A DNA stretch of 64,000 bases, taken from Alishewanella metallidurans. GTDB taxonomy: Bacteria > Pseudomonadota > Gammaproteobacteria > Enterobacterales > Alteromonadaceae. The translations under genes and the position numbers were made by a program. The notes beneath the pieces were generated by a model that was not told the DNA's origin, searched no databases, and saw only the letters and a list, made by a program, of their open reading frames with translations. Positions 1-8,030 of this stretch are shown here, in pieces. How positions within the stretch are numbered: the stretch's first letter is position 1; each line of letters starts with the position of its first letter. Location: the NCBI RefSeq assembly GCF_036983985.1, contig NZ_JALAHQ010000001.1, forward strand, positions 806,001 to 870,000, read 5' to 3'.

Positions 1-834
1 GATTTAGGCTTTATGACACAGTTAACGGTGATTAATAAAGCCGCTGACCATCGTTTGCGCCAAACGTTGTTGTTTTCGGCGACCCTAGATCATGCTGAAG
101 TAGATGAGTTAGCGTTAGCGTTATTGAAAACCCCATTTCGGTTAGCCGTGGGTGCAGGGCATCAGCCGCATCAAGATATTAGCCAGAACTTTTATTTAGC
201 TGATCACCTAACCCATAAAGAAGCCTTACTAAAGCACTTTTTGCAGCAAGACGATATTAATCAATTGATTATTTTTACCGCAACGCGAGAAGATGCCGAA
301 CGCCTAGCTCAGCTATGCGAACAACTAGGTAAAACTGCAGTAGGCCTTAGCGGCAAGCTATCACAAAGTGGTCGTAATACTGTAATGCAAGCCTTCGCCA
401 CGGGTAAACATAAGGTGCTGGTTACCACCGATTTAGCCTCTCGAGGCTTAGATTTACTGCAAGTATCGCATGTTATTAACTTTGACTTACCCAAGCATGC
501 TGAAGAGTATGTGCATCGTATTGGCCGTACGGGGCGTGCTGGTGCTAAAGGGCAAGCTATTTCTTTGGTTGGGCCTAAAGATATTGCAGCACTAGAGCGG
601 ATTGAAGCTTTTTTACGCCAACCAACCAGTTACAGTGTTATTGCCGGTTTAGAAGCGAAGTTTGATGGTAAGCCTAAATCACAAACTGCAGCAGTAAAAC
701 CGACCACGACTAAAAAAGCCATAAAGGCTAAGGTAAAACCAAAACAAAAATCGGAAAAAATCGCTGCGTCTAAACCGGTATTCTTTGAAGGCGGCGATGA
801 TGGTTCAGCACCAATTCGGCGCAAACAAAAATAA
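1..834 (+). CDS. DEAD-box ATP-dependent RNA helicase, C-terminal part (5' end outside window)
   Basis: The reading frame is open from base 1. The residues DLGF, the usual sequence just after the DEAD box, precede the first internal Met at 13, so that Met is not the true start. Visible helicase motifs are SAT (motif III, LLFSAT), a motif IV-like IIFTAT, motif V (TTDLASRGLD) and motif VI (HRIGRTGRAG). A lysine-rich basic tail follows, ending in RRKQK. Such proteins unwind short RNA duplexes in ribosome assembly and mRNA turnover in the cytoplasm. The layout resembles SrmB/RhlE-type helicases, but the subfamily cannot be settled without the N-terminal half. The next gene encodes a cold-shock protein, a functionally sensible neighbour for an RNA helicase, though a 268-base gap separates them. 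Confidence 0.93.
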   Translation, partial: DLGFMTQLTVINKAADHRLRQTLLFSATLDHAEVDELALALLKTPFRLAVGAGHQPHQDISQNFYLADHLTHKEALLKHFLQQDDINQLIIFTATREDAERLAQLCEQLGKTAVGLSGKLSQSGRNTVMQAFATGKHKVLVTTDLASRGLDLLQVSHVINFDLPKHAEEYVHRIGRTGRAGAKGQAISLVGPKDIAALERIEAFLRQPTSYSVIAGLEAKFDGKPKSQTAAVKPTTTKKAIKAKVKPKQKSEKIAASKPVFFEGGDDGSAPIRRKQK

Positions 835-1102
835 ATGTTGCGTTGGTTAAATTTCCAACATTATTACTGCTACACTAAATACGTTGTTAGTCGCGAGTTT
901 AACAACAGGGTAATTAGCAATATTGTTTAGGTTGCTGATCCGGCTAGAAAGAACATTGTGTTCTAGGTGCTGAACATGTGTATTGACCCCTTATTAGGCT
1001 TACTTGATAATGAGGAAGAAAATAGGTACTTGTCAGCTACTATGGCCGGTAATATTTAAGTCGCCAGCTCGCTGGCAAAATTAGTTAATGTAAGAGAGTG
1101 TT
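835..1102 (+). promoter_or_regulatory. Long structured leader / intergenic region ahead of the cold-shock gene
   Basis: This 268-base gap contains no credible ORF. Hairpins are visible at 883-906 (GTTGTT/AACAAC arms), 951-963 (GAACA/TGTTC) and 1063-1076 (GCCAGC/GCTGGC), the last just before the purine-rich AAGAGAG ribosome site at about 1091. Cold-shock genes of the CspA family commonly carry long 5'UTRs that refold with temperature. The length and hairpins fit that idea, but no canonical cold box was recognised and the transcription start is not known. Confidence 0.4.
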
Positions 1103-1315
1103 ATGTCACAGTTAATTTCCGGTTCAGTTAAGTGGTTCAACGAAGAAAAAGGTTATGGTTTTTTAGAACGTGAAGGCGGCAAGGACGTTTTTGTTCATTT
1201 TCGCTCTATTAACGGTACCGGCCGTAAAACTTTAGTTGAAGGTCAGAAAGTTACTTTTGAAGTAACTGAAGGCCAAAAAGGCCCGCAAGCTGAGAACGTA
1301 ACTCCTATCGATTAA
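1103..1315 (+). CDS. Cold-shock domain protein (CspA family)
   Basis: This 70-residue protein is a single cold-shock domain. It has both RNA-binding motifs, RNP1-like KGYGFL at about residues 16-21 and RNP2-like VFVHF at about 29-33, and the opening SGSVKWFNEEKGYGF typical of the family. Such proteins bind single-stranded RNA and DNA and act as RNA chaperones in the cytoplasm, either cold-induced or constitutive. The length matches the family (65-75 residues). The gene is monocistronic, with a long leader upstream and a strong terminator 19 bases downstream. Which csp paralogue it is cannot be told from the sequence. Confidence 0.95.
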   Translation: MSQLISGSVKWFNEEKGYGFLEREGGKDVFVHFRSINGTGRKTLVEGQKVTFEVTEGQKGPQAENVTPID

Positions 1316-1333
1316 TTTCGGCCCAGCTTGTAT

Positions 1334-1356
1334 AAAACCGGCTAAAGCCGGTTTTC
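1334..1356 (+). terminator. Rho-independent terminator after the cold-shock gene
   Basis: A perfect 9-bp stem (AAAACCGGC / GCCGGTTTT) with a 4-base loop sits 19 bases after the stop codon. Its 3' arm ends in four Ts. Confidence 0.85.
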
Positions 1357-1408
1357 TGTTATCTGAAGGTGAGTAAATCTACAAATATTTGGTGTTAAAC
1401 GTCCGGTT

Positions 1409-2497
1409 TTAAAAAGCCAATGTTAGCTGCTGTGCTGTGGTTGTTTTAAAGCCTATTTGTAAGCCTACTAACCTTACGCCTTGTTGCTCGCGACGCTGCC
1501 ATGCTTCATCAAGTAGCGGTAATAAGTGGTCTAGCTGCAGTGGCTGGCCTTGTTTTTCTACGGTAGTTTGACGAAAGTCACTAAATTTTAATTTAACACC
1601 TACTTTTTGCATTGGCGTGCTGCGCCCAGCCGGTGTGTTGCTGTAGTGTTCTAGCCGTTGTTGTAGCTTGGGCAGTAATTGAGTTAATGCGCTAACACAA
1701 TCGTCATAGCTTAGTAAGTCGTGCTCTAGTGTTTGCTCAACACCCAGTGATTTTCGCTGTTCTCGGTTACAAACCAGCCGCTCATCAATACCCTGGCTGC
1801 GCTTTATTAAACTATCCGCTAAACCGCCAAAATTTTTTACCAGCAAGGGTAAAGGTGCGCTGCTGATGTCAGAGCAATAATGTAGCCCTAACTGACTTAA
1901 CCGCTCTGCGGTTTTTGCACCTACGCCTGGTAAACGGCGCAGTGGTAGTGTTTTAACAAAATCATCAACCTTAGCGGGTGTAATTACAAACAAGCCATCA
2001 GGTTTATTTTCATCACTAGCAATTTTGGCTAAAAATTTGTTCGGTGCAACGCCCGCAGAAGCGGTTAATCCTGTTTCACGCAATATACTCCGGCGAATAT
2101 CTTGGGCAATCAGTGTTGCACTGCCCTGAAATAACGAGCAATCAGTCACATCAAGATAAGCTTCATCAAGTGATAGTGGCTCAACATGGTCGCTATAGCG
2201 GGCAAAAATTGCTTGAATTTGCCTGCTGGCAATGCGGTATTTTTCCATGTTGCCATTTAGCAAGGTAAGATGTGGACAGAGTTTTAACGCTTGACCGGTT
2301 GGCATTGCTGAGCGCACACCAAAGGCACGCGCAGGATAGTTACAGGTTGAAATAACGCCACGGCTTTGTCTGGCACCGCCAATAGCTATAGGAATATGCC
2401 GCAGTATAGGGTTATCGCGCATTTCTACTGCGGCAAAAAAACAGTCCATATCTATATGTATGATTTTTCGCACCGAGCAACCCAAAGCATAATTCAT
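1409..2497 (-). CDS. dinB: DNA polymerase IV (Y-family translesion polymerase)
   Basis: This 362-residue protein aligns along its length with E. coli DinB, which copies past damaged bases and is usually part of the SOS response. Catalytic residues are visible: D16 in HIDMD, and D111/E112 in SLDEAYLD. The steric-gate aromatic is F21. The helix-hairpin-helix region contains RRLPGVGAKTAERL, and the C-terminal QLTLAF resembles a beta-clamp binding peptide. The ATG start gives 8 residues more than E. coli DinB. A GTG at the ninth codon would restore the E. coli length, but no clear ribosome site decides between them. The gene is transcribed away from glyA. No convincing LexA box was seen in the 232-base gap. 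Confidence 0.96.
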   Translation of the reverse strand: MNYALGCSVRKIIHIDMDCFFAAVEMRDNPILRHIPIAIGGARQSRGVISTCNYPARAFGVRSAMPTGQALKLCPHLTLLNGNMEKYRIASRQIQAIFARYSDHVEPLSLDEAYLDVTDCSLFQGSATLIAQDIRRSILRETGLTASAGVAPNKFLAKIASDENKPDGLFVITPAKVDDFVKTLPLRRLPGVGAKTAERLSQLGLHYCSDISSAPLPLLVKNFGGLADSLIKRSQGIDERLVCNREQRKSLGVEQTLEHDLLSYDDCVSALTQLLPKLQQRLEHYSNTPAGRSTPMQKVGVKLKFSDFRQTTVEKQGQPLQLDHLLPLLDEAWQRREQQGVRLVGLQIGFKTTTAQQLTLAF

Positions 2498-2729
2498 AAT
2501 TGTTAACTGTTATTATATACAGCATTTTGTTTATTGTTGCAAAGGCGAGTTATCGTTTCTTTTACTCAGGTAATGCTGAATTTTTGTGCTTTAGCTATTT
2601 AGATGTCTGAAATCTTAATGCATAAATTTTAAATTAGCGTTAGAATGGCGCCAATTTTTACCAGCCAGTTTTGATTTACCAACATTATATTAATTAAAAC
2701 GATGCGTGAAAGCCGCGCCAGGAGAAAGC

Positions 2730-3983
2730 ATGTTAAAGCGTGATATGAATATTGCCGATTTTGATCCCGAATTATGGCAAGCCATAACAGATGAAACGAA
2801 CCGTCAGGAAGCACATATTGAGCTTATCGCGTCAGAAAACTATGCCAGCCCGCGTGTATTGCAGGCGCAAGGTTCACAGTTAACCAATAAATACGCTGAA
2901 GGTTACCCACATAAGCGTTACTACGGTGGTTGTGAGTATGTTGACGTTGCTGAAGACTTAGCCATTGCTCGGGCGAAAGAGCTATTTAGTGCTGATTATG
3001 CTAACGTGCAACCACACGCTGGCTCACAAGCTAATGCCGCGGTATTTTTAGCGCTGTTAAATGCGGGCGATACTATTTTGGGTATGAGCTTAGCCCACGG
3101 CGGCCATTTAACGCATGGCTCACATGTTAGCTCGTCAGGTAAGTTATACCACGCAGTGCAGTATGGTTTACATCCTGAAACTGGCGTTATTGATTATGAT
3201 CAAGCCGAAGCGTTAGCGATTGAGCACAAGCCTAAAATGATTATTGCTGGTTTCTCTGCCTATTCAGGTATTGTTGATTGGCAGCGGTTTCGTGATATCG
3301 CCGATAAAGTTGGCGCCTATTTATTTGTTGATATGGCTCACGTTGCCGGATTGGTAGCCGCGGGTTTATACCCGAATCCAGTACCTATTGCTGACGTTGT
3401 AACTACTACCACGCACAAAACCTTAGCTGGCCCACGTGGCGGTTTAATTTTAGCGCGTAAAAATGAAGAAATTGAGAAAAAGCTAAATTCAGCGGTATTC
3501 CCAGGTTGCCAAGGTGGCCCGTTAATGCACGTTATTGCTGCTAAGGCTGTTGCTTTTAAAGAGGCGTTACAGCCAGAATTTAAAGTATACCAGCAGCAAG
3601 TGTTAAAAAATGCAGTTGCTATGTGTGATGCCATGATTGCGCGCGGCTATAAAATTGTTTCTGGCGGTACTAAAAATCACCTGTTCTTAATGGACTTGAT
3701 TGATAAAGAGATCACCGGTAAAGAAGCGGATGCATGGTTAGGTCAAGCGCATATTACGGTAAACAAAAACTCTGTACCAAATGATCCGCGTTCACCGTTT
3801 GTGACCTCTGGTTTACGTATTGGTACACCGGCTATTACACGCCGTGGCTTTAATGAAGCCGAAGCACGCGCTGTTGCTAACTTAATTTGTGACGTGTTAG
3901 ATAGCCGTGGTGATGCTGCGGTAATTGACACTGTACGTGGTAAAGTTACTGAGCTATGCAGTCGTTTCCCAGTTTATGCTTAA
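2730..3983 (+). CDS. glyA: Serine hydroxymethyltransferase
   Basis: This 417-residue PLP enzyme interconverts serine and tetrahydrofolate with glycine and 5,10-methylene-tetrahydrofolate, the main source of one-carbon units. The sequence matches E. coli GlyA from MLKRDMNIADFD to PVYA. It includes the PLP-lysine motif TTTTHKTLAGPRGG (Lys near residue 230) and the substrate motifs IELIASENY and YAEGYP. The ATG at 2730 was chosen because AGGAG lies at 2720-2724 and it gives the family N-terminus. A GTG at 2706 would add eight residues that overlap the ribosome site. A strong terminator follows, so glyA is probably transcribed alone. No glycine riboswitch or other known leader element was recognised upstream. 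Confidence 0.98.
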   Translation: MLKRDMNIADFDPELWQAITDETNRQEAHIELIASENYASPRVLQAQGSQLTNKYAEGYPHKRYYGGCEYVDVAEDLAIARAKELFSADYANVQPHAGSQANAAVFLALLNAGDTILGMSLAHGGHLTHGSHVSSSGKLYHAVQYGLHPETGVIDYDQAEALAIEHKPKMIIAGFSAYSGIVDWQRFRDIADKVGAYLFVDMAHVAGLVAAGLYPNPVPIADVVTTTTHKTLAGPRGGLILARKNEEIEKKLNSAVFPGCQGGPLMHVIAAKAVAFKEALQPEFKVYQQQVLKNAVAMCDAMIARGYKIVSGGTKNHLFLMDLIDKEITGKEADAWLGQAHITVNKNSVPNDPRSPFVTSGLRIGTPAITRRGFNEAEARAVANLICDVLDSRGDAAVIDTVRGKVTELCSRFPVYA

Positions 3984-4002
3984 GCACTAATTAAGTGTTA
4001 TC

Positions 4003-4028
4003 ATGGCCGCTATTGCGGCCATTTTTTT
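4003..4028 (+). terminator. Rho-independent terminator after glyA
   Basis: An 8-bp stem (ATGGCCGC / GCGGCCAT, arms 4003-4010 and 4015-4022) with a TATT loop runs into a run of seven Ts. The upstream ATG in frame with nrdR lies inside this hairpin, which argues against it being the nrdR start. Confidence 0.9.
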
Positions 4029-4062
4029 ATCTGACGTTTTAAACGTCTTAGCGAGATGTTTT

Positions 4063-4518
4063 ATGTATTGTCCGTTTTGTAATGCAGATGACACCAAGGT
4101 TATAGATTCACGTTTAGTCGCTGACGGGCACCAAGTGCGGCGTAGGCGTGAATGTCTAGCTTGCCATGAACGTTTTACTACCTTTGAAGCGGCCGAGTTG
4201 GTGATGCCACGCATTATAAAGCGTGATGGTTCAAGAGAGCCGTTTAATGAAGATAAGTTACGCAGTGGTTTATTGCGCTCGTTAGAAAAACGTCCGGTGT
4301 CTACTGAGCAAATAGAGCTATTAATTCAAAAAATCAAGTCATTACTGCGGGCTACCGGCGAGCGCGAAGTCGGTAGTCATTATCTGGGCAACCTGATAAT
4401 GGATGAACTGGTAAAAGTTGATAAGGTTGCCTATGTTCGCTTTGCCTCGGTGTATCGTTCATTTAAAGATATTCGCGAGTTTGGTGAGGAAATAGCCCGT
4501 TTAGGCGAAAAATCCTGA
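4063..4518 (+). CDS. nrdR: Transcriptional repressor NrdR (ribonucleotide reductase regulator)
   Basis: This 151-residue protein has the two-part NrdR structure. The N-terminal zinc ribbon has cysteines C3, C6, C31 and C34, followed by the ATP-cone domain (VMPRIIKRDGSREPF onward). NrdR senses ATP/dATP and represses ribonucleotide reductase genes by binding NrdR boxes. The ATG at 4063 is chosen because it gives the conserved MYCPFC start; an earlier in-frame ATG at 4003 lies in the glyA terminator. The gene ends in TGATG, overlapping the ribD start by one base, so translation is probably coupled. nrdR heading a rib/nusB cluster is a common gammaproteobacterial arrangement. Confidence 0.97.
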   Translation: MYCPFCNADDTKVIDSRLVADGHQVRRRRECLACHERFTTFEAAELVMPRIIKRDGSREPFNEDKLRSGLLRSLEKRPVSTEQIELLIQKIKSLLRATGEREVGSHYLGNLIMDELVKVDKVAYVRFASVYRSFKDIREFGEEIARLGEKS

Positions 4519-5636
4519 TGTTTAGCTGCGCCGATTATACGTTTATGGCCGAAGCTATTCAGCTAGCCGAGCGCGGTTGTTACACCACTACGCCCAACCC
4601 AAATGTGGGTGCGTTAGTGGTGAAAAAAGGGCAAGTAATTGGGCGGGGCTATCATCAGCAAGCGGGCGGGGCGCATGCCGAAGTGTTTGCGTTACAGCAG
4701 GCCGGTGCGGCGGCAAAGGGCGCAACCTGTTATGTTACGCTAGAACCCTGTAGTCACTATGGTAAAACGCCACCTTGTGCTCAGGCGCTTATCGACGCCG
4801 GTGTCGCACAGGTTATAGTTGCTATGACTGATCCTAACCCCAGTGTTGCAGGTAAAGGCATAGCCATGTTGCGCGCAGCTGGTATCAAGGTAGAGGTTGG
4901 CTTACTTGAAACTCAAGCTCGGGCGCTTAACCCTGGGTTTTTAAGTCGAATGGAGCGCAACCGGCCTTATGTGCAGCTAAAGCTAGCGGCCAGTTTAGAT
5001 GGGCGCACCGCGTTGGCTAATGGTGATAGTAAATGGTTAACTGGCGAAGCGGCGCGTGCCGACGTGCAACATTACCGGGCGAAAAGCTGCGCGGTGTTAT
5101 CCACTGCCACCACAGTAATGGCCGATAATGCCCGATTGACACTACGCAAAGAGCAGCTACTGCAAGACGTTACGCACTTAAAAGATGGCACACTGCGTCA
5201 GCCGAAACGGGTTATTTTGGACCGTAACGGTATATTGGACCATAAACAAGCCCTATTTACCGATGGTGGTGAAGTGCTGTTATGCGTAAGCAAACTTGAA
5301 AACGATCGACAATTACCCAATATAGCTAGACAAATTCATTGCCAGTTAAACAACCAAGCTCAGTTTGACTTAGGTTTGTTGCTAACGCATCTAGCGGTAC
5401 ATGAGGGTATAAGTAACCTATGGGTTGAAGCCGGTGCCACCTTGGCTGGCACTTTACTGCAGCTTAACTTAGTCGACGAGCTGATTGTGTATATTGCGCC
5501 TAAGCTGCTAGGTAATACAGCACAGCCACTAGCAGTGCTACCAGAATTTACCGCACTGTCACAGGTGCCTGAACTGAGCTGGACTGATATACGTATGGTG
5601 GGGCAGGATATTCGCCTTACAGCCAAATTAACTTAA
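4518..5636 (+). CDS. ribD: Bifunctional riboflavin deaminase/reductase RibD
   Basis: This 372-residue enzyme performs the second and third steps of riboflavin synthesis: deamination of the pyrimidine from GTP cyclohydrolase II, then NADPH-dependent reduction of the ribosyl side chain. The N-terminal deaminase domain has zinc ligands H53-A-E55 and C78/C87 in PCSHYGKTPPC. The C-terminal reductase domain begins near RPYVQLKLAASLDGR and contains the KRVILDRNG strand. The start codon overlaps the nrdR stop (TGATG). The length is close to E. coli RibD (367). Its neighbours are the next enzymes of the same pathway. Confidence 0.97.
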   Translation: MFSCADYTFMAEAIQLAERGCYTTTPNPNVGALVVKKGQVIGRGYHQQAGGAHAEVFALQQAGAAAKGATCYVTLEPCSHYGKTPPCAQALIDAGVAQVIVAMTDPNPSVAGKGIAMLRAAGIKVEVGLLETQARALNPGFLSRMERNRPYVQLKLAASLDGRTALANGDSKWLTGEAARADVQHYRAKSCAVLSTATTVMADNARLTLRKEQLLQDVTHLKDGTLRQPKRVILDRNGILDHKQALFTDGGEVLLCVSKLENDRQLPNIARQIHCQLNNQAQFDLGLLLTHLAVHEGISNLWVEAGATLAGTLLQLNLVDELIVYIAPKLLGNTAQPLAVLPEFTALSQVPELSWTDIRMVGQDIRLTAKLT

Positions 5637-5657
5637 GCCACTACGCCACGAGAGATT

Positions 5658-6308
5658 ATGTTTACAGGTATTATTGAAGCCACAGGCAAGTTAAGTGCTG
5701 TTGTACAACGCGGTGGCGATATCAGCATTACTATTAGTACTACAGAATTAGATTTTTCTGATGTGAAGCTCGGCGACAGTATTGCCAGTAACGGCGTATG
5801 TTTAACGGTAACTCAGCTTGGCGCCGCAAGTTTCTCTGCTGACGTTTCATCGGAAACGTTGGCACACACGTTATTTGGTCAGTATCAACTTGGTCAGCTT
5901 ATCAACTTAGAAAAAGCCATGTTAGCTACCACGCGAATGGGTGGCCATATGGTAAGTGGGCATGTTGACGGCGTTAGTTATGTTACCCGCATGGAAACGA
6001 GTGGTAGGGCCAAGCATGTTTGGTTAGCGTTGCCCAAAGCACTAGCGCACTATGTTGCCAGCAAAGGCTCGATTACTATCGATGGCATAAGCCTAACGGT
6101 AAATGAGCTAACAGCCGATGCGTTAAGGTTAACCATAGTGCCGCACACTGCCGCACAAACAACAATTTCACAATTAAAAGTCGGGGCTAAGGTTCACTTA
6201 GAAGTGGATTTAATTGCCCGTTATCTTGAACGTTTACTCAATAAAGATACTGCTAATACAACAGCGGGTGTCAATATGGCGCTGCTGTCACAGCGCGGTT
6301 TCTTATAA
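5658..6308 (+). CDS. ribE: Riboflavin synthase alpha subunit
   Basis: This 216-residue protein has the N-terminal MFTGIIEATG and two tandem lumazine-binding barrels; the second contains HMVSGHVDGV and GSITIDGISLTVN. It dismutates two molecules of 6,7-dimethyl-8-ribityllumazine to riboflavin in the cytoplasm as a trimer. The symbol follows the ribE convention for riboflavin synthase; E. coli literature also calls it ribC. It starts 21 bases after ribD with GAGA upstream of the ATG, and is clearly in the same operon. Confidence 0.97.
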   Translation: MFTGIIEATGKLSAVVQRGGDISITISTTELDFSDVKLGDSIASNGVCLTVTQLGAASFSADVSSETLAHTLFGQYQLGQLINLEKAMLATTRMGGHMVSGHVDGVSYVTRMETSGRAKHVWLALPKALAHYVASKGSITIDGISLTVNELTADALRLTIVPHTAAQTTISQLKVGAKVHLEVDLIARYLERLLNKDTANTTAGVNMALLSQRGFL

Positions 6309-6320
6309 ATAAGGTTTGTT

Positions 6321-7430
6321 ATGCAACTGAATACTCCTGCTGAAATAATCGAAGATATGCGTCAGGGCAAAATGGTAATACTGATGGACGACGAAGATCG
6401 CGAAAACGAAGGCGATCTGGTCATGGCGGCAGAGTATGTTACGCCAGAGGCTATCAATTTTATGGCCACTCATGGCCGTGGTTTAATTTGTTTAACGCTC
6501 ACTAAAAAGCGCTGTGCGCAGTTGGCATTACCCTTAATGGTAGATGCAAATAAATCACCGTTTTCAACTAATTTTACCTTATCAATTGAAGCGGCCGAGG
6601 GCGTAACGACGGGTATTTCTGCCGCAGACCGCGCTCGCACTGTTAAAGCGGCGGTTGCCCGAGATGCCAGACCAAGTGATATTGTGCAGCCGGGGCATAT
6701 TTTTCCGTTGATGGCGCAAGATGGTGGTGTATTAGTGCGTGCCGGCCATACTGAAGCCGGTTGTGATCTGGCACGTTTGGCAGGGTTAGAACCTGCTGCG
6801 GTTATTGTTGAGATTTTAAACGACGACGGCACTATGGCACGTCGGCCTGATTTAGAAGTTTTCGCTAAAAAGCACGGTGTTAAAATAGGCACCATTGCTG
6901 ATTTAATTGAATACCGTAACCTGAACGAAACCACTATTGAACAAGTAGCGCGCTGTCAGTTACCAACTGAAGTTGGCGATTTTGAATTAGTAACCTTTAA
7001 AGACACCATTGATAACCAAATTCATTTCGCGCTGGTAAAAGGCGAGATAAAAGCGGATGAGCCAACGTTAGTTAGAGTGCATTTGCATGACACTTTTAGC
7101 GATTTGCTAATGGCAAACCGCGCGGCTAACCGCAGTTTTCCGCTACATACTGCTATGGCGCGTATTGCCCAAGACGGTGGTGTATTAGTGTTATTGGGTA
7201 AGCACGAAAGTTCAGACGCTCTGGTTCGCACAGTACAAAGCTTTGAAGCTGAAGATAAAGGCGAGAAACCACGCACTGCACCTTGGGTTGGCACATCACG
7301 TAATGTTGGCGTAGGTTCACAAATTTTAGCCAGCTTAGGCGTGAAAAAAATGCGCTTACTTAGCCAGCCGAAAAAGTATCATGCGTTATCAGGTTTCGGT
7401 TTAGAAGTTGTCGATTACGTTAGCGAATAA
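6321..7430 (+). CDS. ribB: 3,4-dihydroxy-2-butanone-4-phosphate synthase with degenerate GTP cyclohydrolase II domain (RibBX type)
   Basis: This is a 369-residue two-domain protein. Residues 1-200 are a complete DHBP synthase, with DDEDRENEGD at about 23-32 and HTEAGCDLARLAGL. They make the four-carbon unit of riboflavin from ribulose 5-phosphate. Residues about 205-369 have the fold signature of GTP cyclohydrolase II, but the usual zinc motif with three cysteines is absent. The corresponding segment reads VHLHDTFSDLLMANRAANRS and has no cysteine. This matches the RibBX variant known from Shewanella and other proteobacteria, in which only the RibB half is catalytic. A true ribA must therefore be elsewhere. 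Many pipelines will mislabel this gene bifunctional RibBA. It starts 12 bases after ribE. Confidence 0.93.
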   Translation: MQLNTPAEIIEDMRQGKMVILMDDEDRENEGDLVMAAEYVTPEAINFMATHGRGLICLTLTKKRCAQLALPLMVDANKSPFSTNFTLSIEAAEGVTTGISAADRARTVKAAVARDARPSDIVQPGHIFPLMAQDGGVLVRAGHTEAGCDLARLAGLEPAAVIVEILNDDGTMARRPDLEVFAKKHGVKIGTIADLIEYRNLNETTIEQVARCQLPTEVGDFELVTFKDTIDNQIHFALVKGEIKADEPTLVRVHLHDTFSDLLMANRAANRSFPLHTAMARIAQDGGVLVLLGKHESSDALVRTVQSFEAEDKGEKPRTAPWVGTSRNVGVGSQILASLGVKKMRLLSQPKKYHALSGFGLEVVDYVSE

Positions 7431-7451
7431 AGACAAATTAATAACGAAATT

Positions 7452-7528
7452 AAGCCGGTGTTGGTGCTATAAACACTATGCCGGTTTAGTGAGTGTTGTG
7501 CTATTATGCACCGCTAATTTTAAGCGGT
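7452..7528 (+). promoter_or_regulatory. Two hairpins in the ribB-ribH gap
   Basis: The 117-base gap holds an imperfect hairpin with arms at 7452-7458 (AAGCCGG) and 7481-7487 (CCGGTTT). A second, perfect 6-bp hairpin (ACCGCT / AGCGGT, 7510-7528) lies just before the ribH ribosome site. Neither is followed by a T run. A TATTAT at 7502-7507 could be a -10 box for a ribH-nusB promoter. It does not show the conserved core of an FMN riboswitch. The function is unknown; this is a description only. Confidence 0.3.
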
Positions 7529-7547
7529 CAGATTGTAAGGGCGACTT

Positions 7548-8012
7548 ATGCAGGTAATAGAAGCGGGTTTTTCTGCCAACGGTAAGAAATTTGCGTTAGT
7601 AGTAGCGCGGTTTAACAGCTTTATTGTTGAGAGTTTATTAAGCGGCGCAACCGATACCTTACAGCGTATTGGTAATGTAGCAGAGCAAGATATTACTATC
7701 ATTCGTGTACCTGGTGCATTTGAGCTGCCGTTAGCAGTGCAGCGTGTTGCTGCTAGTAAAAAATATGATGGTATTATTGCCCTTGGCGCAGTAATACGTG
7801 GTGGCACACCACACTTTGAATATGTATCAGGCGAGTGTACTAAAGGTATTGCTCAAGTGATGATGCAGTACGATATTCCGGTAGCCTTTGGCGTATTGAC
7901 CGTAGACAGTATTGAGCAAGCTATTGAGCGAGCTGGCACTAAAGCAGGCAATAAAGGCTGTGAAGCGGCTATGTCAACGCTGGAAATGGTAAACCTGCTA
8001 ACCAAGCTGTAA
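7548..8012 (+). CDS. ribH: 6,7-dimethyl-8-ribityllumazine synthase
   Basis: This 154-residue protein is lumazine synthase, which condenses the ribitylamino-pyrimidine with 3,4-dihydroxy-2-butanone 4-phosphate just before riboflavin synthase. Family landmarks are the N-terminal VVARFN, VPGAFELP, and GAVIRGGTPHFEYV with the catalytic histidine. The length matches E. coli RibH/RibE (156). AAGGG lies about 6 bases before the ATG. It is followed 18 bases later by nusB, the usual ribH-nusB pair. Confidence 0.97.
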   Translation: MQVIEAGFSANGKKFALVVARFNSFIVESLLSGATDTLQRIGNVAEQDITIIRVPGAFELPLAVQRVAASKKYDGIIALGAVIRGGTPHFEYVSGECTKGIAQVMMQYDIPVAFGVLTVDSIEQAIERAGTKAGNKGCEAAMSTLEMVNLLTKL

Positions 8013-8030
8013 CAAGAAGAGACACAGAAA

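Noticed and set aside
13..15. The Met at 13 as start of the helicase gene
   Set aside because: The frame stays open to base 1 with DLGF, the sequence that follows the DEAD box, so the gene begins outside the window.
2498..2729. LexA box for dinB or a glycine/THF riboswitch for glyA
   Set aside because: No CTGT-N8-ACAG site and no riboswitch core could be found in the shared gap.
4003..4062. Earlier start for nrdR giving 20 extra residues
   Set aside because: The extra codons lie in the glyA terminator hairpin, and the conserved zinc ribbon begins at the ATG at 4063.
6900..7430. Calling the C-terminal half of ribB a pseudogene or frameshift
   Set aside because: The frame is intact, the length is family-like, and the cysteine-less domain is a known natural variant, so it is not decay.
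7431..7547. An FMN riboswitch before rib genes
   Set aside because: The gaps ahead of ribD, ribB and ribH lack the conserved FMN aptamer core; only simple hairpins are present.
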